A DNA stretch of 64,000 nucleotides from Deinococcus sedimenti (lineage in GTDB: Bacteria > Deinococcota > Deinococci > Deinococcales > Deinococcaceae), in NCBI RefSeq assembly GCF_014648135.1, contig NZ_BMQN01000001.1, positions 930,001 through 994,000 of the forward strand, in the 5' to 3' direction. A program made the position numbers and the translations under genes. Positions 7,719 through 16,202 of the stretch are shown piece after piece. Every line of letters starts with the position of its first letter. Position 1 is the first letter of the stretch. The notes beneath the pieces were generated by a model. It worked only from the letters and a program-made list of their open reading frames with translations, did not search any database and was not told the origin of the DNA.

Positions 7719-8050
7719 GCCCCGAGGAGACCCCGGCCCTGACCCATGAGGAACTCGGGCGCCTGATCCGCGACCTCTACGCCGCCCGTCCCGCGCGACC
7801 GGCGCCGCGCTTCATTGCCGAGGATCCCGAGGTGAGGCGGCATCAGTACCGCCTGGCCCTGAACCCGGGCGACTGGATGCGGCCCAGAGCCGGCGACCCG
7901 GCCGCGTTCGCCCTGGCCTGGCTGATCACCAACCCCTGTGAACTGACCCTGCGCGAGGGGCCGGATGTCCAGCTGGACGGCGCCCACGCCACCCTGTCGC
8001 CCGCCCTGATTCGCCGCAGTCCGGACGCGCTCCGACTCTACGCCCTGTGA
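7715..8050 (+). CDS. Small phage protein, unknown
   Basis: 111 residues from a GTG overlapping the upstream stop. Proline- and arginine-rich, soluble, with a hydrophobic stretch (FALAWLITNP, near 69-78) too short and mixed to call a membrane segment. Interestingly the N-terminus (EETPALTHEELGRLIRDLYA) resembles that of the 58-residue protein at 8557 (TEPLSQEDLGRLAVLTEVYA), suggesting the two share a short helical module. Confidence 0.5.
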   Translation: MSPEETPALTHEELGRLIRDLYAARPARPAPRFIAEDPEVRRHQYRLALNPGDWMRPRAGDPAAFALAWLITNPCELTLREGPDVQLDGAHATLSPALIRRSPDALRLYAL

Positions 8051-8059
8051 GGTGAGCCC

Positions 8060-8560
8060 ATGAGCCTAATCAACCGCCTCAAGCAAGCCATGCGCGTGCT
8101 TGCGGGGTCAGCGGTGGAGCCGGAGACCGACCCACCGATCGATCCCAACGCGGCGTGGGCGGCCCTGGAGTCCTGCTGGACCCTCAGTCATGAGCTGTTC
8201 GGCATCCCGCGTCACTGGACGCTGCGGCAACTGTCCTCAGGCGACGATCCCGGGTATTGCACGCCGCGTCCGGAGTACGGCTACGTCTACATCGGGCTGA
8301 ATACCGATCAGATCGACAGCATCGACTTTCTCGCGGAAATCATTGTCCACGAACTGTGCCACGCCGCCGATGCCCACTGGTTCGGCGCCATCAACCAGCT
8401 CGCGGCCACGCTGGAGGGCGCCGAGGCCCGCGCCGCTGACGCCATCCTCACTCACGCCTGCGAACTGGCCGTTCAGCAGCGCCTTCAGAGCTCGCCGGCA
8501 CAGCAGCTGATCGCCCACGCCCGGGCCACGTACCTCGCCGCACTCCAGGGGGCCGAGTGA
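8060..8560 (+). CDS. HExxH metalloprotease-like phage protein
   Basis: 166 residues with a zinc-protease signature HELCHAADAHWFG: His97, Glu98 and His101 form HExxH, and His106 is a candidate third ligand. The preceding hydrophobic strand (DFLAEIIV) fits the usual helix before HExxH. It resembles SprT-like or other small zincins, but the rest is too divergent to name a family. A role in processing a phage or host protein is possible; a structural zinc-binding role is the alternative. The N-terminus (LINRLKQAMRVLAG) is amphipathic. It follows the previous gene by nine bases and overlaps the next by four. Confidence 0.6.
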   Translation: MSLINRLKQAMRVLAGSAVEPETDPPIDPNAAWAALESCWTLSHELFGIPRHWTLRQLSSGDDPGYCTPRPEYGYVYIGLNTDQIDSIDFLAEIIVHELCHAADAHWFGAINQLAATLEGAEARAADAILTHACELAVQQRLQSSPAQQLIAHARATYLAALQGAE

Positions 8561-8733
8561 GCGACCGGGCCACCGAACCCCTGAGTCAGGAAGACCTCGG
8601 AAGGCTCGCTGTCCTAACCGAGGTCTACGCCATTCACCGCGAAGTGATCGAGACCGCCCGGGCCGCGCGACCCAAGCGGCGCAAGAAGTACGACCCGGAG
8701 AGCGAGATCGGCCAGTTGCTCGCGCAGCTCTGA
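8557..8733 (+). CDS. 58-residue phage protein
   Basis: Begins with GTG overlapping the previous stop (GTGA). It is a short helical, charged protein ending in a basic patch (RAARPKRRKKYDPESEIGQLLAQL). The coupled start, maintained frame and good codon use support it as a real gene. Its first 20 residues resemble the start of the protein at 7715. Function unknown. Confidence 0.6.
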   Translation: MSDRATEPLSQEDLGRLAVLTEVYAIHREVIETARAARPKRRKKYDPESEIGQLLAQL

Positions 8734-8753
8734 GCCGACCACAAGGAGACCCC

Positions 8754-8939
8754 ATGATTCAGAAATTCACGTCCAATATCACCACCCGCCAGACCGAAAG
8801 CGGGCCCGTCGTCACCGAGACCGTGACCGTCAAGGACGAAGTCGGCCGCGTCCTGCGCCGCGAGCGCAGCGTCAACGGACAGCTGCTGTGGGTCACGGAA
8901 TACAAGCACTGGGAGCAGGATACGAATGACGATCAGTAA
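8754..8939 (+). CDS. 61-residue phage protein
   Basis: AAGGAG lies eight bases before the ATG. It is a short beta-rich protein (TSNITTRQTESGPVVTETVT, then VKDEVGRVLRRERSVNGQLL). The end overlaps the small-terminase gene by 14 bases. It has no recognisable family; its position just before the terminase genes is where many phages keep small DNA-binding or HNH-like factors, but no HNH motif is present. Confidence 0.55.
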   Translation: MIQKFTSNITTRQTESGPVVTETVTVKDEVGRVLRRERSVNGQLLWVTEYKHWEQDTNDDQ

Positions 8940-9342
8940 CGCCAAACCGTACCGCATCTACACCGAACGCGAAAAGATCGAGGTGCTGATTGCCCTGCGC
9001 GTGAACGGCGGCAACATGAGCCGCACCGAACGCGAGACCGGCGTAAGCCGCGCAACCCTGCGCGAGTGGTCCATGTCCCCACTCGCGCAGCACCCCGAGG
9101 TAACCCGGGCCGCCGACGAAAAGCAGAGGGCCTTCATCAGCTCGCTGGAGAGCACCCGCGACTCCCTCGTTGCGCGCATGAACGACATCGCGCAGAACGA
9201 AAAGGACCTGTTCAAGCTGTCCGGCGCGTTCAAGATCGTCACTGAAGCCATCTCGAACGCGGAGATGAGCATGGTCCTGACCGAGAAGCTCAGGGCTGCG
9301 ATGGAAGCCGCCGACGAGGAATCGGGCGCGGGGATGAACTGA
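8926..9342 (+). CDS. terS: Putative small terminase subunit
   Basis: 138 residues. Residues 13-52 (YTEREKIEVLIALRVNGGNM through GVSRATLREWS) form a helix-turn-helix like that of small terminases and transposase-type DNA binders. The rest is a long helical region suited to oligomerisation. It lies two genes before the large terminase, the standard position. Small terminases recognise the packaging site and load the motor. The call rests on HTH, size and context, since sequence is poorly conserved in this family. Confidence 0.7.
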   Translation: MTISNAKPYRIYTEREKIEVLIALRVNGGNMSRTERETGVSRATLREWSMSPLAQHPEVTRAADEKQRAFISSLESTRDSLVARMNDIAQNEKDLFKLSGAFKIVTEAISNAEMSMVLTEKLRAAMEAADEESGAGMN

Positions 9343-9343
9343 C

Positions 9344-9514
9344 ATGAGCGAGAAGCTGGTGCCCCTGGAGGTCTTCCTTCAGCTGCCGCGCTCGCAGCAG
9401 CAGCTGTTGACCCGGGCACAGGCTGCGTTCCGTCAGATCGAACTGGAGAAAGCCCGGCAACAGAAAGCGCAACAGAAAGCCCGGTCAAAGCGCAGTGGGG
9501 TGAACGATGAGTAG
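9344..9514 (+). CDS. 56-residue helical phage protein between terminase genes
   Basis: Starts two bases after the previous gene and overlaps the large-terminase ATG by eight bases. It is strongly helical and basic at its end (QIELEKARQQKAQQKARSKR), reading as a short coiled coil. The tight overlaps on both sides support translation. Function unknown; it could assist the terminase. Confidence 0.6.
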   Translation: MSEKLVPLEVFLQLPRSQQQLLTRAQAAFRQIELEKARQQKAQQKARSKRSGVNDE

Positions 9515-11147
9515 GATCATCCCCAAAGAGCTCCTGGCCCAGGTCCCCAGGGAGCTGAGACAACAGGTGCTGTCCTTCGACCAGCAGCTCGCGCAGATCG
9601 AGAAGATGAAGGCCAGGCGCCGCAAGAACGCTGTGAACCTCTCGGGCGGCAAGCCCCTTGGAACGGATGACGTGACCAAGTGGCTGCGGACCCTCTGGCC
9701 CAAGCAGTTCCAGGCGGAACTGGCCCCGTTCCACACGGAGCTCCTGGAATGGCTGTTCGCCCGCGACCCGGCGCAGTCCAGCAGCCGGGCCTTCATCTGG
9801 CCGCGCGGGTTCGCGAAGACCACGTTAGGCCGCGTGATGCCCATCGCGCTGGCCACGCGTGGGTACAGCTACGTGCTCTACGTGCAGGCCAACCAGGCCA
9901 TGGCCAATAGCAGTGTCCAGAGCATCGGTGATCTCCTGAGTCACCCCACCGTGGTCCAGCACTACCCGCTCCTGGGCCAGCCCGAGGTGTCGGAGAACAC
10001 CGGCCAGCAAAAGGCCTGGCGTCAGAGTCGGCTGCACACCGCGTCAGGTCTGATCATCGACGCGGCCGGCCTGGACACCGCGATTCGCGGGCTGAACCTG
10101 GACGGCAAGCGTCCGGACGTGATCATCTTCGACGACATCGACGCAAAGAACGACTCGCTGGAGAGCACGGAAAAGAAGCTGGAGACCGTACTGTCCAGCA
10201 TCATCCCCGCAGGCGCCGCGAACCGCTGCGTGGTCATTCTCCAGAACATCATCAACGAACACGGGATTGTCACGCGCCTGGCTGGACTGGACGCCGAGCA
10301 CCCCCGCGACTTCCTGATGGACTGTGGAATCTCCGGGCCCTACAAAGCGGTGGAAGGTCTGGAATACGAGCTCCGGGACGTGGAGAATCCAGAGCCGGGC
10401 GCCGCGCCACGCCGCTACGTGATCACCGCTGGCGTTCCGACCTGGCCGGCCGTGCGTCCACTGTCGGTGCTGGAAGATGAAATGAACCAGATCACGCCGC
10501 ACCGCTTCATCAGCGAGTTGCAGAACGAGGTCACGGGATCGACGGGGAGCATCTACCAGGGCCATGACCTGACCGGTGTTCCGCTGCCGCCGCTCGAAGA
10601 GTTCGAGGACATCCAACTCTGGTGTGACATCGCTGTGACATCCGGGAAGAACAGCGACTCGCAGGCCATCAGCGTGGCCGGGCGACATTCGAGCGGAATC
10701 ATCTACACCATGCACGCATGGGAAGGCGTGGAAGACCCGGCCAAGTTCATGCGCCGGGCTGTGCAGGCGGCGGTGCGCTTCCAGTGCCGGATCCTGGGCG
10801 TCGAAGTCAACCAGGGGGGCGACCTGTGGCGCGACCTGTTCAACCGGACCGTGGATGACCTGAAGCGGGAAGGCCTGATCGATTCGGCGCCGGGGTACGA
10901 CTCGGCCTCTGCGACCTCGCGGACGGGCGGCAAGGAAGCGCGCTGGCAGAGCGTGAAGGCGTTGCGTGAGACCGGGCAGGTTCAGGACGGCATCGGCACG
11001 CATGAGGTCCGCTTCCGGAGTCTGCTGCGGATCCCCGAACACAAGCCGTATGACCTCGCGGACGCGGACTACTGGTCCATCGACAAGTTACGCAAGAAGA
11101 ACCCCGTCCGCGTCGGCGTCGCGATGCCCCGGACCGGCTGGAGGTAA
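9507..11147 (+). CDS. terL: Large terminase subunit (packaging ATPase/nuclease)
   Basis: 546 residues. The N-terminal ATPase has a terminase-type Walker A (WPRGFAKTT, 99-106 region) and Walker B (DVIIFDDIDA, 204-213). The C-terminal RNase H-like nuclease begins with WCDIAVTSGKNSD near 373, whose first Asp fits a metal ligand. The protein pumps DNA into the prohead and cuts it. It overlaps the small gene upstream and is followed four bases later by the portal gene, a typical packaging operon. Confidence 0.93.
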   Translation: MSRIIPKELLAQVPRELRQQVLSFDQQLAQIEKMKARRRKNAVNLSGGKPLGTDDVTKWLRTLWPKQFQAELAPFHTELLEWLFARDPAQSSSRAFIWPRGFAKTTLGRVMPIALATRGYSYVLYVQANQAMANSSVQSIGDLLSHPTVVQHYPLLGQPEVSENTGQQKAWRQSRLHTASGLIIDAAGLDTAIRGLNLDGKRPDVIIFDDIDAKNDSLESTEKKLETVLSSIIPAGAANRCVVILQNIINEHGIVTRLAGLDAEHPRDFLMDCGISGPYKAVEGLEYELRDVENPEPGAAPRRYVITAGVPTWPAVRPLSVLEDEMNQITPHRFISELQNEVTGSTGSIYQGHDLTGVPLPPLEEFEDIQLWCDIAVTSGKNSDSQAISVAGRHSSGIIYTMHAWEGVEDPAKFMRRAVQAAVRFQCRILGVEVNQGGDLWRDLFNRTVDDLKREGLIDSAPGYDSASATSRTGGKEARWQSVKALRETGQVQDGIGTHEVRFRSLLRIPEHKPYDLADADYWSIDKLRKKNPVRVGVAMPRTGWR

Positions 11148-11150
11148 GCA

Positions 11151-12578
11151 ATGACGTATTCAATCAACGACGTGCGCCAGGCCGCGCGGGAGGTTGACGG
11201 CGGGGACCACCTCGGCGCCGGCCTCTCGCGCTGGAAGGGTGTTCAATACCTGCCGGCTCCCGGCGACGCGCGGGAAGTCCTCACGCGAAAGGCGCAGCTG
11301 CAAGTCGGGCTCATGTCCGACCTGGGCCGCGAGTTCGTCCCGTCTCAGAACATGATCCGCAGCGTCATCACGAATGTCTGCGATCACGTCTGCGGGAGCG
11401 AGCCGACCTGGACCCTGACGGCCCCGACGGAAGCTCTCCGGGAAGAGGCGGAGGCGATCCTCACCGCCGCATGGAACGCTCGCGGGGTTCACACCGAGCT
11501 TCAGACCGGTATTCGGCCACTGGTCCGCGAGGGACGCGGGGCCTGGCGGATCAGAATCCCAACCGGTGCAGTGGCCAAACTGCGTGCCGGCGAGCGGCCC
11601 AGTTCCACTGAAATCGCGTCACGCTGGCTGCGGATCGAGGCGGCTCTCCATCCCGAGCGGATGCGCGTGGTGGAGGATGATGACACGCTGAGCCTGGTGG
11701 GGGAATTCACCCTGGACGCCCAGGAAGGGCGGACCGAACTCACCCGCGTGCGGGGCGGCCGCACGGAGGTCATCGAACGCAGCGGGGAGACCAACCGCCG
11801 ACTCTGGGCCCTGGACCTCGGCGGCAGACTGCCGTACGTCACGGCACAGGCGCCGGCGCTGATCACCCAGAGCATGCTGGACAACCAGGGCTACGCGGAC
11901 GTGGCAACGACCGCCGCCGCTGTGAATGTGGCCAGCAGCGGGCGTCTGAGGATGCACTTCCACAACATCACCCCGATGCTGGATGGCGCCGGGAAAGCCA
12001 TGCCACAGGTTCTCGGACCCGGCGGCGAGCTGTATACGACCGACACCATCGCGGTCCAGTCCATCGAAGACGGCCAGAGCGTCCGGGACGTGCCCGTGCG
12101 CATGAACGGCGAGGTCCGCACCATCGGCGGGGAGAGCCCCGAGCCGCTGAATGTCGCGGTGGGCATGGCGCGGATGAATATCTATGCAGAGGCCCAGCAG
12201 CTGCACTACCTCATGGGCGCCGACGCCACCGCCTCCGGGGAGGCCCGCAAGACCGCGATGGCCGCGTTCCTGCGCAGCCTGAACCCCTACCGCAGCGCCG
12301 CCGTGAAGGCTGTGCGCGAGATCAACGAACTCATCCTCGCCCTCGTAGCCGCACTCTCTGGTACCCCAGGCAAGTTCGCTGGCGTGGTCATCGAACCCGT
12401 GCTGACCGACCGACTCGTGGATCCCACGCCACAGGAACGGGCGCAGGACGCGGCGGATGTTGCCAGCGGACTTATCAGCATGGAAGAGGCCCGGAGCCGT
12501 CAGGGCATCCTCAATTCACAGGCTATGCAGCGGCAGATTGAAGCTGAGCGCGTGCCAGCCGTTGATCCAGCCCAATGA
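11151..12578 (+). CDS. Portal protein
   Basis: 475 residues, within the usual 400-550 for siphophage portals. GGAGG precedes the ATG. The order of an N-terminal domain, a central beta/alpha wing and a long C-terminal helix (ASGEARKTAMAAFLRSLNPY, near 361-380, onward) fits the dodecameric DNA channel between head and tail. No short diagnostic motif exists, so the call rests on size, helical pattern and position directly after the large terminase and before the scaffold and capsid genes. Confidence 0.85.
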   Translation: MTYSINDVRQAAREVDGGDHLGAGLSRWKGVQYLPAPGDAREVLTRKAQLQVGLMSDLGREFVPSQNMIRSVITNVCDHVCGSEPTWTLTAPTEALREEAEAILTAAWNARGVHTELQTGIRPLVREGRGAWRIRIPTGAVAKLRAGERPSSTEIASRWLRIEAALHPERMRVVEDDDTLSLVGEFTLDAQEGRTELTRVRGGRTEVIERSGETNRRLWALDLGGRLPYVTAQAPALITQSMLDNQGYADVATTAAAVNVASSGRLRMHFHNITPMLDGAGKAMPQVLGPGGELYTTDTIAVQSIEDGQSVRDVPVRMNGEVRTIGGESPEPLNVAVGMARMNIYAEAQQLHYLMGADATASGEARKTAMAAFLRSLNPYRSAAVKAVREINELILALVAALSGTPGKFAGVVIEPVLTDRLVDPTPQERAQDAADVASGLISMEEARSRQGILNSQAMQRQIEAERVPAVDPAQ

Positions 12579-12591
12579 GCCGTGGTATGAT
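12562..12591 (+). promoter_or_regulatory. Extended -10 promoter for the head gene block
   Basis: TTGATC (12562-12567) and TGG-TATGAT (12583-12591) with an 18-base spacer. The extended TGG before the -10 box is shared with two other prophage promoters (30149 and 34636). The first part lies in the last codons of the portal gene. Confidence 0.6.
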
Positions 12592-12632
12592 TGTATAAGT
12601 TCAAGGAGTGTAGCGAACACTTCAGATACCAG

Positions 12633-12660
12633 CAGCGCCGCCCCCACCCGGGCGGCGCTG
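12633..12660 (+). terminator. Strong hairpin in the leader of the scaffold gene
   Basis: CAGCGCCGCC pairs with GGCGGCGCTG around an 8-base loop. It lacks a clean T-run, so it may be an mRNA-stabilising or pausing element rather than a terminator. It lies between the 12583 promoter and the scaffold start at 12758. Confidence 0.45.
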
Positions 12661-12757
12661 TGTTGTGGCGCCGCGCAGGACGCGGATAAGTCCAGTCGGG
12701 TCAGGCACAGGTGTGTCTGAGCGGCCCTGAGCCCTGCCTTTCCAAGGAGAAAGAGAC

Positions 12758-13549
12758 ATGACCTACCAAGAATTCCTCGAAGCCCACGCCGGTGATCCGG
12801 TGAAAGCCGCCGAAGCCTACGCCGCCTACAAAGCAGCGAGCGCTGCGGGCGCCAACCAGGCGCCGGCCAACCAGGATCAGCCGCGAGCGGACCGCGCGCA
12901 GGACGCCCGGAACCGCATCACCCTGCGCGCCCTCACCACGGCGCTGCGCCAGCACGGTCTGGAACTCCCAGACCATGAAGGCGTCTCGCAGGAACGCTGG
13001 AACGAGCAGCTCACCACCGCTGTGAGTGCCTTCGCGTCCAGCCTGACCGCCGTCTCCACCGCCAACACCGAACTCAGCGCCGCGATGGGCGAGCTGGGTA
13101 TCGACATGGACGCCTGGAGCCGCGCCGGGAAGGACAAGCGCGCCGAGATGGTAAATGCCGCGAAGTCGGCCACCTCGGGCGCCGCTCAGGAGCTCGCGAA
13201 GCTCAAGCGCGAGGTGACCGTCAAGGAGACCGCCGCCGAGCTGGGCGTGGATCCCAAGCGCCTCTCGTTCCTGCTGCAAGGCCGCGAGATCACCCGCGCC
13301 GAGACCGAGGCGGACGGCAAGAAGACCGTGAGCTACACCGTCGGGACCGGCGACAGCGCCGTGAGCCTCGATCAGGTTGTGAGTGACGCGGGCTTCGGCA
13401 CACTCGAAGAATTCGCCGGAAAGGCGGCCGAGCAGAAGAAGACCGAAGAGGCCAACGACCCCTTCGCCTTCCTCGAAAGCGGCCAGAGCAGCAAGACCAA
13501 CGAAGGTTCAACGAGCACTGACCCGCTGGCCTTCCTGGACGCCAAGTAA
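12758..13549 (+). CDS. Probable capsid scaffolding protein
   Basis: 263 residues, rich in Ala, Glu, Lys and Gln and strongly helical, with a coiled-coil-like centre (AAKSATSGAAQELAKLKREV, near 134-153, onward) and an acidic, disordered tail. The C-terminus repeats a short motif, DPFAFLE and DPLAFLD, which may be the peptide that binds the capsid. AAGGAG stands before the ATG. Location just before the decoration and capsid genes is standard for scaffolds, which guide prohead assembly and then leave. No protease gene is seen nearby, so exit or degradation must use another route. Confidence 0.78.
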   Translation: MTYQEFLEAHAGDPVKAAEAYAAYKAASAAGANQAPANQDQPRADRAQDARNRITLRALTTALRQHGLELPDHEGVSQERWNEQLTTAVSAFASSLTAVSTANTELSAAMGELGIDMDAWSRAGKDKRAEMVNAAKSATSGAAQELAKLKREVTVKETAAELGVDPKRLSFLLQGREITRAETEADGKKTVSYTVGTGDSAVSLDQVVSDAGFGTLEEFAGKAAEQKKTEEANDPFAFLESGQSSKTNEGSTSTDPLAFLDAK

Positions 13550-13572
13550 TTCATCCCACAAGGAGAACAAGC

Positions 13573-13947
13573 ATGCCCTTTACCACCACCACCCTGCCCC
13601 GCGTGAACGCCCCGGCCTTCATCGCCCACCCCGAAAGCATCCAGCGCCTCGAAGGTGGCGCCGTCATCACCGCCGCTGACTTCGAGAACGGCGCCCTCGC
13701 CGGCACGCCTGTGAGCGTCGTCGGCGGCGTTGTGAAGCCCTTCCACCTCGACGCAACCACCAGCGGCCTGCTGGGCGCCGACTTCGACGCGGCGGACGGC
13801 CAGCGCGCCGTGGCCGTGATCGTCGGCGGCGTGGTTCACGTGAACCTGCTCCCCGGCATCAACATCACGTCCTACACGGCCCTGAAGCCGCACTTCGTCT
13901 TCCAGGACGACACCGGCACCTGGGTGCCGATGCCCGAAGACATCTAA
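13573..13947 (+). CDS. Putative head decoration/stabilisation protein
   Basis: 124 residues, mostly beta (GTPVSVVGGVVKPFHLDATT, near 44-63, and AVAVIVGGVVHVNL). Proteins of this size directly before the major capsid gene, as lambda gpD precedes gpE, usually bind the capsid threefold axes and stabilise the shell. AAGGAG is eight bases upstream of the ATG. The family signature is weak, so the call is by context and fold type. Confidence 0.65.
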   Translation: MPFTTTTLPRVNAPAFIAHPESIQRLEGGAVITAADFENGALAGTPVSVVGGVVKPFHLDATTSGLLGADFDAADGQRAVAVIVGGVVHVNLLPGINITSYTALKPHFVFQDDTGTWVPMPEDI

Positions 13948-13986
13948 GCCGGCCGCAGCCACACCATTCCAAGGAGCTAACACAAC

Positions 13987-15099
13987 ATGAGCAACAACCC
14001 CATCCAGAGCTTTACCGCGCTGCTGACCGCGCTGGCCGCGAACCCCGCCCGCACCTCCGCCCTGTCCGAGCTGGCCGCCGTCAACGCCGCCCAGCCCGAC
14101 CCCTTCGCCGCTCTTCTGCCCCGCGAGACCAGCGACACCTGGCGCGTCGGCGGCGGCAACCTGCGCATGGTTGTGACCCCCGCGCTGCCCGTCGCGCCTG
14201 ACAGCCCCCTGCCGCAGGGTGGGCAGGCCGTCGCGACCGCCTGGAGCGGCGAGACCGACAAGTGGGGCCTGCGCTTCGACATCAACGAAGTTCAGATGAA
14301 AGAACTCCACGAAGCCCTGTTCCGCGCGGCCGGCCAGGGTGGCGCGACGGGTCTGGCCCGCACCGGTCAGGAGTACGTCCGCCGCATGCTGGGTCAGGTC
14401 AACGAGAGCCTGAACCTCAGCGAGCGCATCGTGCGCGCGGAAGCCATCATGAGCGGCCGCTACACCGGACGCGCCTCCGTTCTGGGCGCCAAGGCCGCCG
14501 CGAAGATCGGCACCGTCGACTACGGTGTGAAGCGCTTCACGGCTGCCGGCGCCTACGACGGCCCTACCAGCAGCTTCTGGGCCGACATCGCGAAGGGCCG
14601 CCGCGAAGCCGGCACCTTCGGCGTGACCATCGTCACCAGTGAGGCCACCTACCTGGCCGCGAAGACCAACCCCGTCAACGCGATCGCGGAGACCGCGCGC
14701 GTCGAGAATGCGAACGGCACCATCACCGTGATCATCAGCCAGATGCCCAAAGTGTCCGACGGCCACTACAACACCACGCCTGACGCGGAATTCGCGAACG
14801 TCCAGATCACGCTGATTCGCACCCAGGCCTATCAGGTTGCTGGTGCGGACGGCAAGCTGACTGCCGTCAAGTACGGCGTGGACAACGTGCTCACGTTCCT
14901 CCCGAGCGGCGTTCTGGGCGGCCTGGTCATCGCCCCGACCGTCGAAGGCCAGCGCCGCGGCGTGAACGGCGGCAGCCGCTGCACCTACATCGCGGAGCCC
15001 AGCGACACGGAAATCAGCGTCCGTGGCGTGACCAACATGCTGCCCGTGATCTACCGCGCGGACGAAATCTGCGTCTTCAACACCGGCACCAACGTCTGA
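13987..15099 (+). CDS. Major capsid protein
   Basis: 370 residues. Size, position after scaffold and decoration genes and the strong upstream AAGGAG mark it as the shell subunit, among the highest-expressed phage genes. The layout (decoration protein then about 340-370 residues) resembles the lambda gpE type of HK97-fold capsid. The N-terminal 60 residues (helical, Ala-rich) could be a built-in scaffold extension. Codon use is very biased toward C-ending codons, consistent with high expression. Confidence 0.85.
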   Translation: MSNNPIQSFTALLTALAANPARTSALSELAAVNAAQPDPFAALLPRETSDTWRVGGGNLRMVVTPALPVAPDSPLPQGGQAVATAWSGETDKWGLRFDINEVQMKELHEALFRAAGQGGATGLARTGQEYVRRMLGQVNESLNLSERIVRAEAIMSGRYTGRASVLGAKAAAKIGTVDYGVKRFTAAGAYDGPTSSFWADIAKGRREAGTFGVTIVTSEATYLAAKTNPVNAIAETARVENANGTITVIISQMPKVSDGHYNTTPDAEFANVQITLIRTQAYQVAGADGKLTAVKYGVDNVLTFLPSGVLGGLVIAPTVEGQRRGVNGGSRCTYIAEPSDTEISVRGVTNMLPVIYRADEICVFNTGTNV

Positions 15100-15114
15100 T
15101 CCAGGAGGTGAACC

Positions 15115-15465
15115 ATGCAACCAGCTGAACGACTGCGCGCCCGGTTCACCACCCCGGCTGACCTGGGCCGCGAGACCGCGGAAGAAGTCGACGCGTTGAT
15201 CACCCAAGCTGTGGGTCTGTCCGAAGCGACGGACCCACAGGACGTGGTGTTCAACCGCGCCCTGGCCGAGCTCCTGGCGGTCCGCATCGAGGTGGAACGC
15301 GGGCGCCCCGACACCGTGAGCGTCTCCGGCGAGTTCAGCCGCGGCTCGAACAAAGCCGCGACCCTGGCCAGCCTGGAACGCGACCGGCGCGCGGCCCTCC
15401 GCGCCTGCGGGGACGGCGGCAACGGACTCACCGTGGTCTACGGCGGGCTGAAATGGATCCGCTGA
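15115..15465 (+). CDS. Head-tail connector (adaptor) protein
   Basis: 116 residues, mainly helical, directly after the capsid gene and overlapping the next gene by 13 bases. Small helical proteins here form the adaptor ring beneath the portal (HK97 gp6/SPP1 gp15 role). AGGAGG lies upstream of the ATG. The C-terminal tail (VVYGGLKWIR) could insert into the neighbouring ring. Assigned by position and fold type. Confidence 0.65.
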   Translation: MQPAERLRARFTTPADLGRETAEEVDALITQAVGLSEATDPQDVVFNRALAELLAVRIEVERGRPDTVSVSGEFSRGSNKAATLASLERDRRAALRACGDGGNGLTVVYGGLKWIR

Positions 15466-15806
15466 CCCGCGAGCGGGAAAGCATCCGCAGCATCCTCAGG
15501 TCCGAAGCGGCTCTGCTGTACCGGCACACCGGCGCCTGGGAGAAAGGCGGGCTCATCTCGCCCCCAGTGCGCTTCAGTGTGCGAACCCTCGGCCCCAACT
15601 CGCGTGACCTGATCCCGGCTGAGCAGGCGGCGGAACGGGCCGGCGTGGTGGGCGCGGACCCGGTGATCATCCGGGTGCACCTGGATGACGCCCTGCCCGA
15701 ACCCGGCTCCACCATCCAGTACGACCAGCGCACGCTGACCGTCACGGGCTGGAGCGAGCAGAGCGACTTCACCGGAACGCGGCGCCTCTTCGGGGTACTG
15801 CAATGA
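15453..15806 (+). CDS. Head closure (stopper) protein
   Basis: 117 residues with a beta-barrel pattern in the second half (PVIIRVHLDDALPEPGSTIQ, near 69-88, through VTGWSEQSDF). This matches head-tail stopper proteins such as SPP1 gp16, which close the filled head and dock the tail. It overlaps both neighbours (13 and 4 bases), implying coupled translation with the connector module. Confidence 0.65.
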   Translation: MDPLTRERESIRSILRSEAALLYRHTGAWEKGGLISPPVRFSVRTLGPNSRDLIPAEQAAERAGVVGADPVIIRVHLDDALPEPGSTIQYDQRTLTVTGWSEQSDFTGTRRLFGVLQ

Positions 15807-16198
15807 TGCCGGGACTGAGCGACGTGCTCGCCAAACTGAGCGTGCTCACTAGGACGCTGGAGCCCGAGCAGGCGGCGGTCCCGCAGAACTATGCGGGCGC
15901 CGGCGCCCGGGGAATTCCCGGCTACCTGACCAGTGTGGGCGGGCAGTACATCCAGCTGGAAGAACCGGAAGTGGTGAGCACCAGCGGATCCATCTCGCGG
16001 GTGTGGATCACCATCGCCTGCGTGGCGAGCGACCGCATGGCATCCGACGCCCTGGCCCTGCTGGTACAGCGGACCCTCTCCGGCACGCAAGCGAGACGTG
16101 GGATCTACCGCCCCGTGAAGTTGGACTTCGCGCGGCAGACCGGCCCCGGCGTCTACGTGACCCGACCCATCTTCGAATTCATTCACATTCAGGAGTAA
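15803..16198 (+). CDS. Tail terminator/completion protein
   Basis: 131 residues in the slot between the head-closure and tail-tube genes, where siphophages encode the tail terminator (lambda gpU type). The pattern of alternating strands and one helix (SRVWITIACVASDRMASDAL, near 65-84) fits that alpha/beta fold. The ATG overlaps the previous stop. These proteins cap the tail tube and join it to the head. Confidence 0.62.
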   Translation: MMPGLSDVLAKLSVLTRTLEPEQAAVPQNYAGAGARGIPGYLTSVGGQYIQLEEPEVVSTSGSISRVWITIACVASDRMASDALALLVQRTLSGTQARRGIYRPVKLDFARQTGPGVYVTRPIFEFIHIQE

Positions 16199-16202
16199 TC
16201 AC

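Noticed and set aside
13372..15207. 611-residue minus-strand frame across scaffold, decoration and capsid genes
   Set aside because: Shadow of GC-rich coding on the other strand; all three + genes have ribosome sites and expected neighbours. Similar long shadows at 20325-21674 and 24389-26749 rejected for the same reason.
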